Positions 17,655-26,552 of a DNA stretch of 64,000 nt are shown here, piece by piece. Under the pieces are notes generated by a model that made no database searches, had not been told where the DNA came from, and worked only from the letters and a program-made list of their open reading frames with translations. A program made the translations under genes and the position numbers. The first letter of the stretch is position 1. Each line of letters opens with the position of its first letter. The stretch is from Bradyrhizobium sp. 132 (lineage in GTDB: Bacteria; Pseudomonadota; Alphaproteobacteria; Rhizobiales; Xanthobacteraceae): NCBI RefSeq assembly GCF_023074185.1, contig NZ_JADPKY010000071.1, positions 98,920 through 162,919 on the forward strand, written 5' to 3'.

Positions 17655-17906
17655 AGTCCGGCCACTGGCGGCGCCGCGCGCATCGACAGGTCACGTCCAG
17701 CCGGTTCGGTTTCGAGAGAGCCGAGCCCTGCTTCGCCTTCAGGAAATCCGCGACGTCGAGCAGCATGAACTCGTCGTCGTCGGCCTTGTTGGGATCGCGG
17801 CTGGACGAGAACGGCAGATTGTTATGCGTCTCCTGTTAGCGGATGCCGTCTTATGCAGATCGCGTGTTGCAGTTTTGTGAAACCGGGCCCAACGCCGCCG
17901 CCGCGG

Positions 17907-18806
17907 TTACTCCTTCACCGCGCCGGTCAGTGACGACATGTAATAATCCACGAACAGCGAGTAGAAGATCGCGACCGGCAGCGAGCCGAGCAGCGATCCC
18001 GCCATCAACGCCCCCCACTGGTAGACGTCGCCGGTGACGAGTTCGGTCAGGATCGCGACCGGCACGGTCTTGTTGGCGCCGCTCTGGATGAAGGCGAGCG
18101 CGTAGATGAACTCGTTCCAGGACAGCGTGAAGGAGAAGATGCCGGCCGAGATCAGGCCGGGTACCGCCAGTGGCAGCGTGATCCGGCGCAGGATCTGCAG
18201 CCGCGTGGCGCCGTCCACCAGCGCGCATTCCTCGAGCTCGTAGGGGATCGACTTGAAATAGCCGATCAGCAGCCAGGTGCAGAACGGCACCAGAAAGGTC
18301 GGATAGACCAGGATCAGGGCAAGCGGGCTGTCGAACAGGCCGAACTGCACGACCACGGTTGCGAGAGGAATGAACAGGATCGACGGCGGCACGAGATAGG
18401 CGAGATAGATGCCGAGACCGACATAGGCGCTGCCGCGGAAGCGCAGGCGTTCGATTGCATAGGCGGCAAGCGTGCTCGCGATCAGCGACAGCGTGGTCGA
18501 GCCGATCGCGACCAGCATTGTCGTCCACAGCCAGCGTGGATAGGCGGTGTCGAACAAGAGATGCTTGATATGGGCAAGCGTCGGCGAGGAGATCCAGAAC
18601 GGATTGTGCTCCTTGTAGTTCATCAGTTCGGCGTTCGGCTTGAACGACGTGATCGCCATCCAGTAGAACGGAAACAGCAGGATCAGCACGAAGCAGCCGA
18701 GCGGCAGGTAGATCATCATCAGCCGCCGCAGCCCGGAATCCCAGGCCATGGTGTCGGGCGCGGCCTTCGCGTCGGCGGTGGCCGGTTGAGCGACAATATC
18801 AGTCAT
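17907..18806 (-). CDS. sugar-type (MalG-like) ABC transporter permease, operon 2
   Basis: 299 residues, about six membrane segments (first YLPLGCFVLILLFPFYWMAI). SFKPNAELMNYKEHNPFWI is the periplasmic loop of MalG-class proteins. The coupling loop is EECALVDGATRLQILRRITLPLAVPG; the usual EAA reads ECA here. LSWNEFIYALAFIQSGANKTVPVAI follows. It overlaps the upstream permease by 8 bases and is the last gene of the operon. No ATPase gene follows; 250 non-coding bases separate it from muiA. Confidence 0.91.
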   Translation of the reverse strand: MTDIVAQPATADAKAAPDTMAWDSGLRRLMMIYLPLGCFVLILLFPFYWMAITSFKPNAELMNYKEHNPFWISSPTLAHIKHLLFDTAYPRWLWTTMLVAIGSTTLSLIASTLAAYAIERLRFRGSAYVGLGIYLAYLVPPSILFIPLATVVVQFGLFDSPLALILVYPTFLVPFCTWLLIGYFKSIPYELEECALVDGATRLQILRRITLPLAVPGLISAGIFSFTLSWNEFIYALAFIQSGANKTVPVAILTELVTGDVYQWGALMAGSLLGSLPVAIFYSLFVDYYMSSLTGAVKE

Positions 18807-19755
18807 TGTTCTCTCCCTGCTGCCATTTGCGGCGCGCCAGGCCGAAATATGAGAACAGCGTCGCGAACACCAGGAACGGGATCATCGACACCGCGATCGC
18901 CGCACCTTCACCGAGTTCGCCGCCGGCAATGCCGCGCTGGAAGGCCAGCGTTGCCAGCAAATGGGTCGAGTTGCCGGGGCCGCCACGGGTGATGGCATAG
19001 ACGAGCTGGAAGTCGGTGAAGGTGAAGATGATGGAGAAAGTCATGACGATGGCGAGGATCGGCATCATCATCGGGAAGGTGATATAGCGGAAGCGCTGCC
19101 AGGCGGTGGCGCCATCGAGCATCGCCGCTTCGTAGAGCGAGGGCGAGATGGTCTGCAGGCCCGCCAGCAGCGAGATCGCGACGAAGGGGATGCCGCGCCA
19201 GATGTTGGCGGCGATCAACGAGAATCGCGCCGGCCAGGGCGAGCCGAGGAAGTCGATATTGGTCGTGCGCCAATGCAGCACGTCGACCAGGAGGTAGGAG
19301 ATGATCGAGAACTGCGGATCGTAGATCCACCAGAACGCCAGCGCCGAGAGCACCGTCGGCACGATCCAGGGCATCAGGATGATCGCACGCAACAGGCTCT
19401 TGAGCGGAAAATGGTTGTTGAGCAGCAGCGCGAGCCAGAAGCCGAGCGCGAACTTCCCGAACGTCGCGATCGCCGTGTACACCACGCTGTAGAACACCGC
19501 GTTCCACCACAGGGAATCGGTGAGCAGATACTGGAAGTTCTCCAGGCCGACGTAGACGCCTTTTCTGCCGATCGTTGTGTCGGTGAAGGCGAGCCAGATG
19601 CCGAGGCCCAGCGGATATGTCAGGAACACCGCGAGCAGCCCGATCGCGGGTGCGAGGCACATCACGATCAGGAACGGCTTGTAGTCGAACAGGCGTACCA
19701 GCCAGGATGGCTGCCGCTGTGCGAGTACGGGGGAGGAGAGGGTGGTCACGGACAT
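18799..19755 (-). CDS. sugar-type (MalF-like) ABC transporter permease, operon 2
   Basis: 318 residues. Membrane segments start with KPFLIVMCLAPAIGLLAVFLTYPLGLGIWLAF. The coupling loop EAAMLDGATAWQRFRYITFPMMMP has a canonical EAA motif. TDFQLVYAITRGGPGNSTHLLATLAFQRG is typical for MalF/UgpA-type permeases. The start is preceded by GACGCCTGACCG with no strong ribosome site. It is separated from the binding-protein gene by an intergenic palindrome (19791-19875). Confidence 0.91.
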   Translation of the reverse strand: MSVTTLSSPVLAQRQPSWLVRLFDYKPFLIVMCLAPAIGLLAVFLTYPLGLGIWLAFTDTTIGRKGVYVGLENFQYLLTDSLWWNAVFYSVVYTAIATFGKFALGFWLALLLNNHFPLKSLLRAIILMPWIVPTVLSALAFWWIYDPQFSIISYLLVDVLHWRTTNIDFLGSPWPARFSLIAANIWRGIPFVAISLLAGLQTISPSLYEAAMLDGATAWQRFRYITFPMMMPILAIVMTFSIIFTFTDFQLVYAITRGGPGNSTHLLATLAFQRGIAGGELGEGAAIAVSMIPFLVFATLFSYFGLARRKWQQGENND

Positions 19756-19790
19756 CGGTCAGGCGTCCTGTTCTAGGCTGTCACCACATC

Positions 19791-19875
19791 CGTCATTGCG
19801 AGCGAAGCGAAGCAATCCAGTCTGTCTGCGCAGTTACAGTCTGGATTGCTTAGTCGCTTCGCTCTCGCAATGACG
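19791..19875. repeat. Bradyrhizobium-type intergenic palindrome, family 1, copy 1
   Basis: An imperfect inverted repeat running from CGTCATTGCGAGCGAAGC to its near-complement ending GCAATGACG. The same element occurs at 51307-51386; their first 36 bases differ at one position. Lies inside operon 2 between the binding-protein and permease genes, so it will form an RNA hairpin in the transcript. Confidence 0.85.
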
Positions 19876-19894
19876 GTCGCTTTATCGTCGGGCG

Positions 19895-21238
19895 TTATTT
19901 CTGGCGGCGGAAGTACCGCTTGCTGCGCTGCTCGGCTTCCGCGGCCGCGGCTTCCGGCGTGGCAGCGCCGGTCGCAACGGACGCGAACATCTGAATCAGC
20001 ACGTAGTCGGCGCTGACGGCACCGGTCGCCGTCGAGATCGGGCCCGCGTAGCCGTCATAATAGGTGCTGTTCATTGTGTCCTTGAACAGCTTCACCTTGG
20101 GATCCTGCGCCCACACGCTGGCCTCGCCATAGGCGGCGAGCGGCTGGGACCAGTAGCCGGAGTTGGCGTTGAGCCAAGGCTCGTACTGGTCCTTTTCCAG
20201 CATGTATTGCAGGAAGGCCTTTGCGGCGTTGGGGTACTGGCTGTGCTTGAACACCATGGCGTTCAGGGTCAGGCCCGCCATCGGAGAGACCTTGGCCAAG
20301 CCCTTTGGCAGCAACTGATGCTCGCTGTCGTCGGCGATCGCCTTGGTCGCGGGATCGTTCTTCAGCGAGAAATACAGCGAGACGCCGTTGGCGGTCAGCG
20401 CGATCTCCTGCGCGGCGTAGGCGCGGTTGTTGCTGACGTCGTTCCATGACGTCGTGCCGGCGATGAAGGTCGGGTAGAGCTGCTTGACCCAGTTCAGTGC
20501 GGCGATCGTCTCCTTGCTGTTGATGACCACGTTGCCCTCTTCGTCGAGCAGGGCCGCGTTGTGCGACCACAGCGCCCAGCTCGCGAAGCCGTTGCCGTCG
20601 CCCTTGGCATTGCCGAGCGCGAAGCCTGCCGGCTTGCCGGCCTTCTGGAGCTTCCGGCACAGGTCGAGGATCCCGGCATGGTCTTCCGGCACCTTGTCGA
20701 AGCCCACCGATTGCAGGATCGATTTGCGGTAGATCAGGGGCCCCGCGGTGGCGCCAAACGGCAGCCCGATCCAGGTGGGGCTCTTGTTCTTCTTGCCGTA
20801 GCGCTGCGCTAGCGGCAGCCAGCCGCCGTAGCGCTTGCCGAGATAGTCGGCGACGTCGGTCAGCTCGACCAGCTTGTCGACATAGATGTGCGGTGCGTCG
20901 GAGAAGCCGATGATGATGTCGGGACCGGCGCCGGAATTCGAGGTCACCGCAGTCTGCTGGTTGATGTCTTCCCAGCCGACGAAATCGACCTTGACCTCGA
21001 CACCCGTCTCCTTGGTGAATTTTGCCGCATTGGCGCGGAACACGTCTTCGTCGGCCTGGACGAAGCGTACCGGTCGCAGCATGCGCAGGGTTGCGCCTTT
21101 CTCGATCGGCAGTTTCGGTGCGGGGACGTCGGCGGCCTTGATCGCGGATTGGGCGTTCGCCGGAGCACCGGTTGCGGCGATCGCGGCAGCGGACAGGCCC
21201 AGCGCCAAGGCATCACGACGTGTGATGTCGTTCCTCAT
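19895..21238 (-). CDS. sugar-type ABC transporter substrate-binding protein, operon 2
   Basis: 447 residues. The N-terminus MRNDITRRDALALGLSAAAI looks like a Tat signal (TRRDAL followed by a hydrophobic stretch and PANAQS). The mature protein starts LRMLRPVRFVQADEDVFRANAAKFTKETGVEVKVDFVGWEDIN, the family 1 binding-protein pattern, with GPDIIIGFSDAPHIYVDKLVELTD behind it. YWSQPLAAYGEASVW is near the C-terminus. An AGGGAGAAATCG ribosome site fixes the start at 21238; the frame remains open for 60 codons upstream, overlapping the dehydrogenase gene. It sits between the dehydrogenase and the permeases in one operon. Confidence 0.9.
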   Translation of the reverse strand: MRNDITRRDALALGLSAAAIAATGAPANAQSAIKAADVPAPKLPIEKGATLRMLRPVRFVQADEDVFRANAAKFTKETGVEVKVDFVGWEDINQQTAVTSNSGAGPDIIIGFSDAPHIYVDKLVELTDVADYLGKRYGGWLPLAQRYGKKNKSPTWIGLPFGATAGPLIYRKSILQSVGFDKVPEDHAGILDLCRKLQKAGKPAGFALGNAKGDGNGFASWALWSHNAALLDEEGNVVINSKETIAALNWVKQLYPTFIAGTTSWNDVSNNRAYAAQEIALTANGVSLYFSLKNDPATKAIADDSEHQLLPKGLAKVSPMAGLTLNAMVFKHSQYPNAAKAFLQYMLEKDQYEPWLNANSGYWSQPLAAYGEASVWAQDPKVKLFKDTMNSTYYDGYAGPISTATGAVSADYVLIQMFASVATGAATPEAAAAEAEQRSKRYFRRQK

Positions 21239-21259
21239 CGATTTCTCCCTATATGTTTC

Positions 21260-21287
21260 CCTTCCCGGCGTTGATCGCCGGTGAAGG
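21260..21287 (-). terminator. intercistronic hairpin between dehydrogenase and binding-protein genes
   Basis: On the minus strand the arms CCTTCACCGGCG and CGCCGGGAAGG enclose a short loop (ATCAA). It lies 37 bases after the dehydrogenase stop and 22 bases before the binding-protein start. No T-run follows, so it is probably an RNA-processing or stability element. Confidence 0.45.
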
Positions 21288-21324
21288 GTCTTTTCGGTTT
21301 CCGGCGCGCCTGGCGGCCGGCCGC

Positions 21325-22368
21325 CTAGCTGTTCGGACCGCGGTCCATGCTGACAGGCTGCCAGCGGCGGAGCGCGGTGTCTTGCAGCACCGACGGATTG
21401 ACGCAGCTTACCGGCCACATGCCCTGAAGCACCAGTGACAATTCGTAGCCCACCCGGCGCTTGCGCGCCTCGTCGAACCGTGCCGAGGCCGAGGCGACAT
21501 GGGCGGTCAGGGTCACGTTCTCCATGCCGAGCAGCGGATTGTTGTGCGAGGGCGGTTCCTTCTCCAGCACGTCGAGGCCGGCATGGGCGATCCAGCCCTC
21601 CTGGAGCGCCTTGATCAGGCTCTCCTCGTCCACGGTGGCGCCGCGGCCGGTGTTGATGAAGATCGAGCCCTTCTTCATCTGCCGGAAGTGCTTCTCGGTG
21701 AGCATGTGGTGCACCTCCGGCCGGGCGGGGGCGTGCATCGAGACGAAATCGGATTGTGACAACACCTCGTTCAGCGTTGCCGGGATCACGCCGTGGTCGG
21801 ACATCAGCGTTTCCTGGATGAACGGATCGTAGGCTATCATACGCAGGCCGAACGGCGCCGCGCGCTTCGCAACCGTACGCGCGACGCGGCCGAACGAGAC
21901 GAAGCCGAGCGTCTGGCCCATCAGCCGCGGAATCTTCGACAGCGCCGGCCGGCCCTCGGCCCAGCGGCCGCTGCGCACCATCCGGTCCTGCTCGACCAGC
22001 CGGCGGAAGCCGGCGAGCAGCAGCATCATGGCATGGTCGGCGACCTCCTCGATGAAGGTGTCGGGGATGTTGGTGACGGGAATGCCGCGCGCCGTCGCGG
22101 CCTTGATGTCGACGCTGTCGACGCCGACGGAGCCGAGCGTGATGACCTTGCAGGTCTCCAGCGCGTCGATGATGGTCTTGGTGATCGGGATGCCCTTGGC
22201 GTAGATGGCGTCGGCGGTCTTCGCGGCGGCGATGAACCCGGCCTCGTCGGCAGGAGCTTCGACGATCTCGGCATCGATCGGATCGAGCGCCTCGCGCTCG
22301 TAGGAATAATCGCTGCTCGCGACGGTGAAGCTCGCGCCCTTCGGCGTCACCACCCTGTATTTCGGCAT
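21325..22368 (-). CDS. D-isomer-specific 2-hydroxyacid dehydrogenase
   Basis: 347 residues. The family's catalytic triad is present: Arg242 (INTGRGA), Glu271 (LEKEPP) and His290 (LTAHVAS). The nucleotide loop is LGFVSFGRVAR (154-164), in which the usual GxGxxG reads SxGxxA; this is unusual and may affect cofactor choice. IPVTNIPDTFIEEVADHAMMLLLA is conserved in the C-terminal-binding-protein/phosphoglycerate-dehydrogenase-like branch. It is the first gene of sugar-type ABC operon 2, so it probably acts on the imported compound or its product. The exact substrate is unknown. Confidence 0.88.
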   Translation of the reverse strand: MPKYRVVTPKGASFTVASSDYSYEREALDPIDAEIVEAPADEAGFIAAAKTADAIYAKGIPITKTIIDALETCKVITLGSVGVDSVDIKAATARGIPVTNIPDTFIEEVADHAMMLLLAGFRRLVEQDRMVRSGRWAEGRPALSKIPRLMGQTLGFVSFGRVARTVAKRAAPFGLRMIAYDPFIQETLMSDHGVIPATLNEVLSQSDFVSMHAPARPEVHHMLTEKHFRQMKKGSIFINTGRGATVDEESLIKALQEGWIAHAGLDVLEKEPPSHNNPLLGMENVTLTAHVASASARFDEARKRRVGYELSLVLQGMWPVSCVNPSVLQDTALRRWQPVSMDRGPNS

Positions 22369-22475
22369 GTCCTGCTCCCGATTTGGTTTCTTGTTGGGAC
22401 CCGGCCTTCGCGCGGGCCTTCGCGCCTTTTACGCGAAATCGGGCAGGTCGCGTACAATTCCCAGTTGTCGTTGAG

Positions 22476-22494
22476 GTGATTTATACGACCGGTT
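22476..22494 (+). promoter_or_regulatory. shared 19-bp operator-like motif, copy B
   Basis: GTGATTTATACGACCGGTT, identical to copy A (9528-9546) except at the fourth base. It lies in the divergent region between the dehydrogenase (starts at 22368, minus) and the chemoreceptor (starts at 22620, plus), 108 and 126 bases from the two starts. It could control both. Confidence 0.65.
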
Positions 22495-22619
22495 CGACGC
22501 CTTCTCCGGGCTTCTACGGGGCGTCCCGTAACAGGTTGCTAAGGGGTCCCCACTAAAACTTGATTTAATTTCGACCGACTCACTCGCGCGTCCTTATCCC
22601 TTTGTTGCCGGAGCCTCCC

Positions 22620-24305
22620 GTGAAATTGAGCAATCTGAAGATCGCCCCCAAGCTCGGCATTCTTGTCGGCGTCACCTTGTTTGGCCTGTGTATTTCCGGG
22701 GTTCTTGCCGGCTATCTGATGAAGCGCGAGATGGTGAATGCGCGCATCGACCAGGCCAAGGCCATCGTCGAGATGGGTCGCAACTATGCGATTACGCTGA
22801 AGAAGCGCATCGACGCCGGCGAGCTGACGAAGGACGCCGCGATGACGGAGCTTCGGCGCTATGGCAACGCGATGACCTACGACAAGGGCGCCGGTTATCT
22901 GTTCGGCACCTCCTATGATGGCATCACGCAGCTCGCGCCCGATCCCAAGCAGATCGGTATCGATCGCATGGACGTCGAAACCAACGGCCGCAAGCTGAAC
23001 CGCGAATTGATGGCAGGCGTGAAGGCCAACGGCGACACGATGCTGTATTATGAATATGTGAAGCCCGGTCAGGACACGCTGATCCGCAAGATCGGCTATG
23101 CGATGGCAGTCCCCGGTCTCGACATGTTCATCGGCACGGGCGCCTATCTCGACGATATCGACGCCAAGATGGGCCCGGTCTACTGGCTGCTTGGCTTCGC
23201 CATGCTCGGCATCATGATCGTCGCCGGCAGCGTTGCCTGGCTGATCGGCCGCAGCATCAGCCGTCCGCTCGCGCTGCTCGGTACCCGCATGAAGGATCTC
23301 GCCGACGGCAAGCTCGAGGGCGACATCCCCGGTGTCGGCCGCAGCGATGAGGTCGGCGCGATGGCTTCGACCGTCCAGATATTCAAGGACAACGCCGTTC
23401 GCATTCGCGGTCTGGAAAGGACCGAAGCGGATGCCAAGGATCGCTCCGCGGCGGAACGTCGCAGTACGATGGAGGGCATTGCCAGCGACTTCGAACGCAG
23501 CGTCAACGGCATCGTCCGCTCGGTCTCCTCGGCCGCGACAGGCATGCAAGCCACGGCGCAGTCGATGACCGCGACCGCCAGCGACGCCTCTACGCGTGCG
23601 GCGACTGTCGGCGCGGCCTCACAGAGAGCGTCGGGCAATGTCGGCACGGTTGCTGCGGCCGCGGAAGAGCTGTCGAGCTCGGTTGCGGAAATCTCCCGCC
23701 AGGTGACGCGCTCGACCGAGGTGGCGAGCCGCGCCGTCAACGACGCCGAGCGCACCAACGCCACGGTGCAGGGGCTCTCCACCGGCGCCGAGAAGATCGG
23801 CGAGGTGGTCAAGCTGATCCACTCGATCGCCGCGCAGACCAATTTGCTCGCTCTCAACGCCACCATCGAGGCGGCCCGTGCCGGTGAATCCGGTCGCGGC
23901 TTCGCCGTCGTCGCCTCCGAGGTTAAGGCGCTTGCCAACCAGACCGCCAAGGCGACCGAGGAAATCTCCGCCCAGGTCGCGGCGATGCAGACCTCGACCA
24001 GCGATGCGGTCGCAGCCATCGGCGGTATCACTCAGACCATCGCCGAGATGAGCGAGATCACCGCGGGCATTTCCGCGTCGATCGAGCAGCAGGGCGAGGC
24101 CACCCGCGAGATCGCCCGCAACATCCAGTCGGTCGCGGCCGGCTCGAGCGAGATCAACACCCATATTGGCGGCGTCACCTCAGCCGCGGAAGCGACCGGT
24201 ACGGCAGCCACCGACGTGCTCACCAATGCCCGCGAGCTGGATAACCAGTCCGGCGCACTGCGCAGCGCCGTCGACGGCTTCCTGGCCAAGGTGCGCGCAG
24301 CGTAA
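22620..24305 (+). CDS. methyl-accepting chemotaxis protein with single Cache domain
   Basis: 561 residues with a GTG start preceded by GGAG at 6 bases. TM1 is near residues 9-31, then a periplasmic sCache_2 domain ([39 protein letters not shown]... [24 protein letters not shown]). TM2 is near 185-207 ([23 protein letters not shown]). A HAMP segment follows, and the signalling domain carries the hairpin tip [39 protein letters not shown]. No C-terminal CheR-docking pentapeptide is seen. sCache_2 receptors often sense small organic acids. It diverges from ABC operon 2, sharing a control region with it. Confidence 0.92.
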   Translation: MKLSNLKIAPKLGILVGVTLFGLCISGVLAGYLMKREMVNARIDQAKAIVEMGRNYAITLKKRIDAGELTKDAAMTELRRYGNAMTYDKGAGYLFGTSYDGITQLAPDPKQIGIDRMDVETNGRKLNRELMAGVKANGDTMLYYEYVKPGQDTLIRKIGYAMAVPGLDMFIGTGAYLDDIDAKMGPVYWLLGFAMLGIMIVAGSVAWLIGRSISRPLALLGTRMKDLADGKLEGDIPGVGRSDEVGAMASTVQIFKDNAVRIRGLERTEADAKDRSAAERRSTMEGIASDFERSVNGIVRSVSSAATGMQATAQSMTATASDASTRAATVGAASQRASGNVGTVAAAAEELSSSVAEISRQVTRSTEVASRAVNDAERTNATVQGLSTGAEKIGEVVKLIHSIAAQTNLLALNATIEAARAGESGRGFAVVASEVKALANQTAKATEEISAQVAAMQTSTSDAVAAIGGITQTIAEMSEITAGISASIEQQGEATREIARNIQSVAAGSSEINTHIGGVTSAAEATGTAATDVLTNARELDNQSGALRSAVDGFLAKVRAA

Positions 24306-24312
24306 GACAGAT

Positions 24313-24442
24313 TCTCGTGCCCCGGACGCAGCGCAGCGCTTCTTCAGCGGTGCGTTGCAGAGCCGGGGCCCATGCCTGTCGCATTCTGGGTCCCGGCTCT
24401 GCGTCGCACCGCTTCGCGCAGCGCCGTGTCCGGGACACGAGA
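24313..24442. repeat. Bradyrhizobium-type intergenic palindrome, family 2
   Basis: Long imperfect inverted repeat: TCTCGTGCCCCGGACGC at the left pairs with GTGTCCGGGACACGAGA at the right, and the inner arms GCAGAGCCGGGGCCCA and TGGGTCCCGGCTCTGC pair too. It fills the space between the convergent chemoreceptor and Bug-type genes and could act as a two-way terminator. Confidence 0.8.
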
Positions 24443-24447
24443 CCGTC

Positions 24448-25425
24448 CTACTGCTTCTCGATCCCCGCTTCCCGGATCAGCTTCTCCCACAACACCAGCT
24501 GTTCGTTCACGAACGTGCCAAGCTGCTCCGGCGTGCCCGAAAATGCGTCCATGCCGAGGGTGGCGAGCTGGGCCTTGATCTCCGGCTTCTCGACGATCTT
24601 CCGGATCTCGGCGTTGAGCCGCGTCACGATGTCCTTGGGCAGACCGGCGGGACCGAAATAGCCCTGCCACGACGAGATGTCGAAGTCCGGCACGCCGGCC
24701 TCCTGCATCGAGGGCAGGGTCGGCACCAGCGATGAGCGGTCCTTGGTCGTGACAGCGAGCGCTCGTAGCGCGTTGCCCTGGACGTGGGGCAGGCCAGTCA
24801 GGATATCCACGAACATCATCGAGACGCGGCCGCCCATGACGTCGTTGAGCGCCGGCGGCGAGCTCTTGTAGGGCACGTGCAGGAGGTCGAGCCCGGCATT
24901 GTGCGCAAAGGTCGCGCCTGACACGATCGCCGAGGACGAGCCCGAGGCGTAGCTCAGCTTGCCGGGATTGGCCTTGCCGTAGGCGACCAGCTCGCCGACG
25001 GTCTTGGCCGGCACCTCCGGGTGGATCACCAGCATGAAGGGCAGGTCGCCGGTGCGCGCGATCGGGGTGAAGTCCTTGACCGGATCGTAGGTCAGGCTTT
25101 TGAGCAGATAGGGATTGGCCGAATGCGTGGTGTTGGTGGTCACCAGCAGCGTGTAGCCGTCGGGGGCGGCGCGCGCGACATAGGTCGCGGCGATCATGCC
25201 GTTGGCGCCCGCCTTGTTCTCGATGACGATGCCGACGCCGAGCGCCTGCGACAAATGCTGCGAGATCAGCCGCGTCGTGGTGTCGGTGCCGCTGCCGGCC
25301 GCAAACGGCAGCACCAGCGTGATGTTGCGGCTCGGATAATTGTCGGCCTGCGCAGCGGCTGCGGCGGCGAGACAAAGAGCGGCGATGCCGACGGCACGCA
25401 GGTTTCGGATCAACGCTGAAAGCAT
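24448..25425 (-). CDS. Bug/TctC-family extracytoplasmic solute-binding protein
   Basis: 325 residues. A signal peptide (LSALIRNLRAVGIAALCLAA, cut after AAAQA) precedes YPSRNITLVLPFAAGSGTDTTTRLISQHLSQALG, the Bug signature. IENKAGANGMIAATYVARAAPDGYTLLVTTNTTHSANPYL and GKLSYASGSSSAIVSGATFA are further family motifs. These proteins bind carboxylates or similar ligands for tripartite tricarboxylate (TctAB) transporters, but no tctA or tctB is adjacent. Such orphan Bug genes are common in this group and may serve in sensing. Confidence 0.92.
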   Translation of the reverse strand: MLSALIRNLRAVGIAALCLAAAAAAQADNYPSRNITLVLPFAAGSGTDTTTRLISQHLSQALGVGIVIENKAGANGMIAATYVARAAPDGYTLLVTTNTTHSANPYLLKSLTYDPVKDFTPIARTGDLPFMLVIHPEVPAKTVGELVAYGKANPGKLSYASGSSSAIVSGATFAHNAGLDLLHVPYKSSPPALNDVMGGRVSMMFVDILTGLPHVQGNALRALAVTTKDRSSLVPTLPSMQEAGVPDFDISSWQGYFGPAGLPKDIVTRLNAEIRKIVEKPEIKAQLATLGMDAFSGTPEQLGTFVNEQLVLWEKLIREAGIEKQ

Positions 25426-25523
25426 GTCTGGTCGTTCCCTCTTTTTTCGTTGGCGGGGAACCTAGCGTCTCCTCGTTGAAATCGGAAGGCGCGAGTTTGT
25501 CGCCTTGTCTCCGCACCGCGGAA

Positions 25524-26459
25524 TTACTTCACCGCAGAGCCCTGGCGCGAGGCGATCACGACGCCGGCGAGCACCAGCAGGTAGCCGATCAAATGGAAAG
25601 GCTGGAGTTTTTCGCCGAGCAGCAGGATCGCCATCGCTGAGCCGAACACCGGCACCAGATGGAAGAACGGCGCGGCGCGATTCGGGCCGATCAGCGCCAC
25701 GCCGCGGTTGAAGAAGAGATAGGCCAGCGTCGAGGGAAAGATCAGGATGTAACCCAGCGTCGCCAGCGTCACCGTGTCGAATTGCATGACATGGCCGCTC
25801 CAGGCCTCCCAGATCGCGGTCGGCAGCAGCATCGTCGCGCCGCAGCAGGTGGTGAAGGAGAGAAACGAGAGCTGGTGGATCTTCGGTCGCCGCGGAATGA
25901 AGGCGGAGTAGATCCCGAACGCTACCAGCGAGGAGGCGAACATGATGTCACCCCGGTTGAAGCTGATGCTTGCGAGCGCCGCGAAATCGCCGTGCAGGAT
26001 GATGACGAGCACGCCGAGCAGCGAGATCGCGATGCCGGCGAGCTGCGCACCCGTCAGCCGGACGCCGAACAGCACCAGCGACCATAGCGCCACGAACAGC
26101 GGTCCGGCCGACTGGATCAGCAGCGCGTTCAGCGCTTCCGTGTATTGCATCGCCCAGTACGAAATCGCGTTGTTGAAGGCAAAGCCCACCAGCGACAGGA
26201 ACAGCATCAGCGGCAGGCTTTTGCGCAAATTCGGCCAATCGCGCTTCAGATGCGGCCAGGCGAACGGCAACAGGATCAGGAACACGCCGAACCAGCGGAT
26301 CGTGGTCACCGTCAGCGGCGGCACATGCGCGCCGACATGGCGCGCGAGCACGATGTTGCCGGCCCAGAACAGTGAGCTCAGGCTGAGCAGCAGATAAGGC
26401 TGGTTGTTGAGCCAACTGGCCGGATTGGGGGGCTTTGGCGCGGGCGAAGCGATCGTCAT
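25524..26459 (-). CDS. DMT-superfamily (EamA) transporter, paralogue 1
   Basis: 311 residues with two EamA repeats and about ten membrane segments. It begins LNNQPYLLLSLSSLFWAGNIVLARHVGAHVPPLTVTTIRWFGVFL. The second repeat has FPSTLAYLFFNRGVALIGPNRAAPFFHLVPVFGSAMAILLLGE, the typical DMT C-terminal half. Start at ATG 26459 rather than an upstream in-frame codon. The encoded protein is clearly a paralogue of the product of 26968-27900. Likely exports metabolites or amino acids; the substrate is unknown. Confidence 0.9.
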   Translation of the reverse strand: MTIASPAPKPPNPASWLNNQPYLLLSLSSLFWAGNIVLARHVGAHVPPLTVTTIRWFGVFLILLPFAWPHLKRDWPNLRKSLPLMLFLSLVGFAFNNAISYWAMQYTEALNALLIQSAGPLFVALWSLVLFGVRLTGAQLAGIAISLLGVLVIILHGDFAALASISFNRGDIMFASSLVAFGIYSAFIPRRPKIHQLSFLSFTTCCGATMLLPTAIWEAWSGHVMQFDTVTLATLGYILIFPSTLAYLFFNRGVALIGPNRAAPFFHLVPVFGSAMAILLLGEKLQPFHLIGYLLVLAGVVIASRQGSAVK

Positions 26460-26489
26460 TGGTGTTGGATACAAGCTTGCGCCGGATTT

Positions 26490-26513
26490 GCGTCGTGACA
26501 CAAGTCACGTCGC
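26490..26513. promoter_or_regulatory. palindromic operator candidate with overlapping promoter
   Basis: The dyad GCGTCGTGAC-ACAA-GTCACGTCGC has 10-base arms with one mismatch. A good -10 box TACAAT follows at 26522-26527, so the dyad covers the expected -35 area of the plus-strand promoter for the DUF1330 gene and lies 31 bases before the minus-strand DMT gene. GTGAC-N4-GTCAC resembles sites of the CRP/FNR family, but the binder is unknown. Confidence 0.5.
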
Positions 26514-26552
26514 CGCAATGCTACAATGCAGGCATGACCAGAGGAGGCGGCA

